Shown: positions 59,432 to 62,781 of the stretch, piece after piece
How the letters are laid out: each line of letters begins with the position of its first letter
Position numbering within the stretch: the stretch's first letter is position 1
NCBI GenBank assembly: GCA_031268655.1
Contig: JAIRWX010000011.1
Span: 1-62,781 of the forward strand
Source of the DNA: Helicobacteraceae bacterium
GTDB taxonomy: Bacteria; Campylobacterota; Campylobacteria; Campylobacterales; SZUA-545
Length of the DNA stretch: 62,781 nucleotides
Direction: 5' to 3'
Made by a program: the position numbers and the translations under genes
The notes under the pieces: model-generated
Told to the model about the DNA's origin: nothing
Seen by the model: the letters and a program-made list of their open reading frames with translations, nothing else
Databases searched by the model: none

Positions 59432-59532
59432 TTTACTAGGCTGGTCCAGATAACGTAGGATTCAAGCCGTATTCCCATTGATTACAGCCTAAATCCTCAC
59501 ACAATCCTAATCTTTCTGTATAAAGTTTTCGT

Positions 59533-60137
59533 ATGCCCTTAGTCAAGACTTCCAGAAACGGAGTGTTCTACAGAGACGGAGAGAGGATTACCTGACCAAA
59601 GGGGAGTATCTAAGACTGCTGGAAGACATTAAGTGCGATAAAGGTAAAAACCTATACGTTTTTACCGCTATAACTCTACGGGAGTCAGAGTGTCCACAAT
59701 ACTATCAATCAGGGGTATTGACTGCAACGTTCAGGCAGGGCTAATTCGTCTAAAGAACCATAAAGCCAAAGGACTATGTATGCCCTATTAATGACGAATT
59801 AAAGCCCATTTTGAGCGATACATTAACTGAATTGAACTCTCTGTCGGATTACCTCATAGGTCTTGGTAAAGTCCCGCAGAACAGAAGTGTTCAGCCAAAG
59901 AAACTAAGGATTTATCTAAATAGATTATTCAACGATCCCAAAGGCACAAGCAAATCAGATAGTAAGAAAAAGATAGTAACGCATTCATTAAGACATACTT
60001 TTGGGTCAAATTTAGCTATTAACGGGGTATCGTCGCTAGTAATTATGCGGTTAATGGATCACTCTAGCGTTCAAACTATCACTAAATACGTTAAAATTAA
60101 CGATAGAATGAAACAAGAAGCGATAAAGTTCCTATAA
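59533..60137 (+). pseudogene. Frameshifted tyrosine recombinase/integrase
   Basis: Fragments in different frames: MPLVKTSRNGVFYRDGERIT; DYLTKGEYLRLLEDIKCDKGKNLYVFTA; TGVRVSTILSIRGIDCNVQAGLIRLKNHKAKGL; CPINDELKPILSDTL...THSLRHTFGSNLAINGVSSLVIMRLMDHSSVQTITKY. Confidence 0.88.
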
Positions 60138-60172
60138 CGTGATACAATTCTCGGTCAAGCAAAAGGATTCCT

Positions 60173-60811
60173 ATGGCTAAACGATCCGAGTATAACTTCT
60201 ATCTGTTTCTCCTCGGGGCAACTCTATCTATAGGAATAGGCACCGCTCTGGCTTCATTAACGATCATTAAAGCCTATGAAATAGGCTGGGAAGCCGTTAC
60301 ATTTTTTTCAATCATAGCTTTCTTACCATCAGTTTTACTAGGACTGCCATATCTAAACGAAAAGTTCTCAATATCGTATTCTAAAACAGACGGATTCTCC
60401 ATAAGAGAGGAAAGACGGACGGATAAGAGACAGTATTGGAGCATAGACACAATCACCGTATCCAACAGCGTGTCTATAGGCGGTATCCTCAGCAGTTCGA
60501 CTAAAGGCGACGTAGCTGTCGATAGCTTCGGGGTGGCTTCCGTCGTCGGGTTCGGCGATAAAGCGGAAGACGAAGCCGTAGTCCATAAAGATGGGGCAGA
60601 GACGATTGTGGGCGTTAAGATGTTTGAATCGGAACCAATACTACCAGAAAAGTCTACCATTGCTGGCAATTACCCTTCTAAACCAGCCACAGAAGCTCAG
60701 ATTTATGCGTCTCAGAACAACTCGATGTTTCTAACGAAAGCGGAACTGCTGGAGCTTCAGGAGTTAGGGCGGCTGATCGATGGAAAAATCTACTACGTTA
60801 CGGACGAATAA
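60173..60811 (+). CDS. Element-borne membrane protein, unknown function
   Basis: Two N-terminal TM segments then soluble region. Confidence 0.6.
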   Translation: MAKRSEYNFYLFLLGATLSIGIGTALASLTIIKAYEIGWEAVTFFSIIAFLPSVLLGLPYLNEKFSISYSKTDGFSIREERRTDKRQYWSIDTITVSNSVSIGGILSSSTKGDVAVDSFGVASVVGFGDKAEDEAVVHKDGAETIVGVKMFESEPILPEKSTIAGNYPSKPATEAQIYASQNNSMFLTKAELLELQELGRLIDGKIYYVTDE

Positions 60812-60820
60812 GGAGCGAGA

Positions 60821-61165
60821 ATGAAACCATATATGGCGAAAGATGAAACGTTACTGCCGCTGGCGAGTTTTAAGCTGGGCGAAATTGAAGTTATCAGCGC
60901 GGACGTTCTCTACAACGTTGGATATGTCGCTACAGAAGCCGCTATGATTTACGCTTACCAAACCACGCCAGACAGCGGGGGCGATCCCTACAATAGCGTT
61001 CGGGGCGTTGTAAACGGCGTTATGCTCGTTATTGATCAAGCGCGACAAGAGCAAGCTGTCTCGTTCGCCGTTCAAGCGGGCGATATTTGGCAGATAAACT
61101 ATTGGCTCGCGTCGGGGCAGTCAATAACTGAAAAAAGAGTCTATCGGCGAAAGATAATCGTTTAA
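60821..61165 (+). CDS. Element-borne protein of unknown function
   Basis: 114-aa ORF with upstream aaggagcg SD. Confidence 0.55.
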   Translation: MKPYMAKDETLLPLASFKLGEIEVISADVLYNVGYVATEAAMIYAYQTTPDSGGDPYNSVRGVVNGVMLVIDQARQEQAVSFAVQAGDIWQINYWLASGQSITEKRVYRRKIIV

Positions 61166-61183
61166 TTAAAAAAGGAAATCCAA

Positions 61184-61509
61184 ATGAAACTCATACTAAC
61201 GCCCTATAGTAAGGGCGAATTCCAATTGGTAAAAGCGTTCGTAAGAAATGGAATTGAAGTCCCTGCTGGCTTTGTATTCGACGGAGCTAGTATTCCAAGA
61301 CCATTGTGGACTATATTTGCTCCTCACGAGTATTTAACTAGCTCTGTAACCCACGATTACGGCTACGCTATGGCTACTGAGCTATATGACGAAGGCTATT
61401 ATGTGACAGGGCTAAGGAGTGGTTTCAGAAGGCTGATATGGCGTTCCTTAGGGCTCTGGTAGATGATAAAAGAACTGCTGCTAGGCTGTTCTATAACGCT
61501 GTAAGTTGA
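61184..61509 (+). pseudogene. DUF1353-like phage protein, frameshifted
   Basis: IEVPAGFVFDGASIPRPLWTIFAPHEYLTSSVTHDYGYA in frame from 61184; continuation AKEWFQKADMAFLRALVDDKRTAARLFYNAVS* in another frame ending 61509. Confidence 0.75.
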
Positions 61510-61602
61510 GGTATCCTAGAGCCGCCTAGCTTCAAATCTGTATAAAATCTATATAAGCCGAGTGGCGCTAGACTCCTCGACCTGTGACGGAGACTAGGAT
61601 AG

Positions 61603-61662
61603 ATCACCCATAAATCCTTATGCGCTATAATCCGCGCTAAATTTTCGCGCAATTATACAAGG
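61603..61662. repeat. 60-bp perfect direct repeat, right copy
   Basis: Identical to 59372-59431. Confidence 0.98.
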
Positions 61663-61668
61663 ACGGCG

Positions 61669-62781
61669 GTGATTATCGACGCGTACGAATATATCGAGCG
61701 GATCAAAAAGCTGCAAACTCAACTTTTCAACGCGCGCGAAATTATCAAGCCCGACGAACTGAAAGAGCGGCTTGGCGAGATTGGGGCGATTGAGAAAGAG
61801 CAAAGTTTCTGGCTCGATCTTGAGAAAGCCGCCGCGGTTCAGAAAGAGAAATCGCGGCTGGAGCAAACCTTGTCGCGTTTCAACGAGGCGAGCGCCGCCG
61901 TCGCGGACGCGCTGGCGCTGTTTGAGATTGCCTCCGACGAGCAGGACGGCGGAACTTTGGAGGCGTTGAGCGGGGAACTGCCGAGTCTGGAGAAGAAGAT
62001 CGACGCGCTGGAGGTCGAACTGATGCTCTCCAACGAAACCGACGCCAACAACGCGATTGTAAACATCACGCCCGGCGCGGGCGGCACGGAGAGTCAGGAT
62101 TGGGCGTCGATGCTCTATCGAATGTATCTGCGCTGGGCGGAACGGCGCGGATTCAAATCGGAAATCCTAGACTATCAAGACGGCGAGGAGGCGGGGATCA
62201 AAGACGCGGCAATCCTAATTAAAGGCGCGAACGCTTACGGATATTTGAAAGTAGAAAACGGCGCCCATCGCTTGGTGCGCGTATCGCCTTTTGACGGCGC
62301 GGCGCGGCGGCACACCAGCTTCGCGCAGGTAAGCGTTTCGCCCGAGATCGACGATAGCGTCGTGATAGCGCTCGACGACAAGGATTTGCGAATCGACACA
62401 TACAGAAGCAGCGGCGCGGGCGGTCAGCACGTTAATAAAACCGAGTCGGCAATTCGCATAACGCACCTGCCCACAGGCGCGGTCGTTCAGTGCCAGAACG
62501 ATCGGAGTCAGCATAAAAACCGCGAAACGGCGTTCAAAATGCTCCGATCGAAGCTATACGAGCTTGAGATGGACAAGCGCCGCGCCGAGGCTTCCAGCGC
62601 GGAAAAAACGGAGATCGGCTGGGGTCGGCAGATAAGAAGTTACGTGCTGTTTCCCTATAAACAGGTCAAAGACAATCGATCGAAGCAGGCTTTTAGCGCC
62701 GTCGACGCGATACTAGACGGCGATCTGGACGATCTGATCGAGGGCGTTTTGGTAAGCCTTCGGCGCGGCGAGCCGATCGGC
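61669..62781 (+). CDS. prfB: Peptide chain release factor 2 (GTG start, runs off window end)
   Basis: [17 protein letters not shown]..., [16 protein letters not shown] (SPF), [18 protein letters not shown] (GGQ). Confidence 0.95.
   Translation, partial: MIIDAYEYIERIKKLQTQLFNAREIIKPDELKERLGEIGAIEKEQSFWLDLEKAAAVQKEKSRLEQTLSRFNEASAAVADALALFEIASDEQDGGTLEALSGELPSLEKKIDALEVELMLSNETDANNAIVNITPGAGGTESQDWASMLYRMYLRWAERRGFKSEILDYQDGEEAGIKDAAILIKGANAYGYLKVENGAHRLVRVSPFDGAARRHTSFAQVSVSPEIDDSVVIALDDKDLRIDTYRSSGAGGQHVNKTESAIRITHLPTGAVVQCQNDRSQHKNRETAFKMLRSKLYELEMDKRRAEASSAEKTEIGWGRQIRSYVLFPYKQVKDNRSKQAFSAVDAILDGDLDDLIEGVLVSLRRGEPIG

Larger units (their letters stand above)
59432..61662. mobile_element. 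2.23-kb degraded integrative (phage-derived) element between panC and prfB
   Basis: Bounded by the 60-bp direct repeat; contains tyrosine-recombinase remnant and a DUF1353-like phage gene; interrupts a divergent promoter. Confidence 0.85.

Noticed and set aside
59432-61602. Transposon/IS interpretation of the panC-prfB insert
   Set aside because: No transposase, no terminal inverted repeats at the boundaries; 60-bp direct repeats plus tyrosine recombinase fit site-specific integration better.
61669-61800. Programmed +1 frameshift in prfB
   Set aside because: The frame is continuous from the GTG at 61669 with no in-frame TGA near codon 25.

Overview
This 62.8-kb window is a mostly ordinary, gene-dense chromosomal segment. 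Gene content (FliL, flagellin start, carboxynorspermidine pathway, MSHA-like pilus locus, RNase Y, HypBEA) suggests Campylobacterota. All calls come from reading the ORF translations and the DNA; no database search was run. Identifiable blocks: flagellin 5' end; topA; alpha-2-macroglobulin + PbpC; hypBEA (minus strand); tRNA-Arg with apparent GCG anticodon; rplI-hslV-hslU-era; an L,D-transpeptidase; an MSHA/T2SS-like assembly operon; nadE; a Crp/Fnr regulator; GDYXXLXY + DUF2157 membrane proteins; trpF-rpe; creD-like; rpmB; a TrkA-N ion channel; acpS; fliL; mlaE; radA; ftsY; rny; argH; carboxynorspermidine synthase/decarboxylase; an M23 peptidase; a DAHP synthase; rimO; panC; prfB (truncated by the window edge). 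Accessory or unusual parts: (i) a 2.23-kb degraded integrative element bounded by a perfect 60-bp direct repeat, inserted in the panC/prfB divergent promoter, with a multiply frameshifted tyrosine recombinase and a frameshifted DUF1353-like gene; (ii) a stranded phage-type PBECR/large-polyvalent-protein ORF between rpe and creD; (iii) an AT-rich cbrC-like gene; (iv) a hairpin-rich region encoding three tiny membrane proteins; (v) a prepilin gene whose SD + TTG start + leader is tandemly duplicated in frame. No CRISPR array and no complete defence system were seen. The best candidate for something undescribed is the promoter-targeting mini-element, followed by the small-membrane-protein/hairpin locus.
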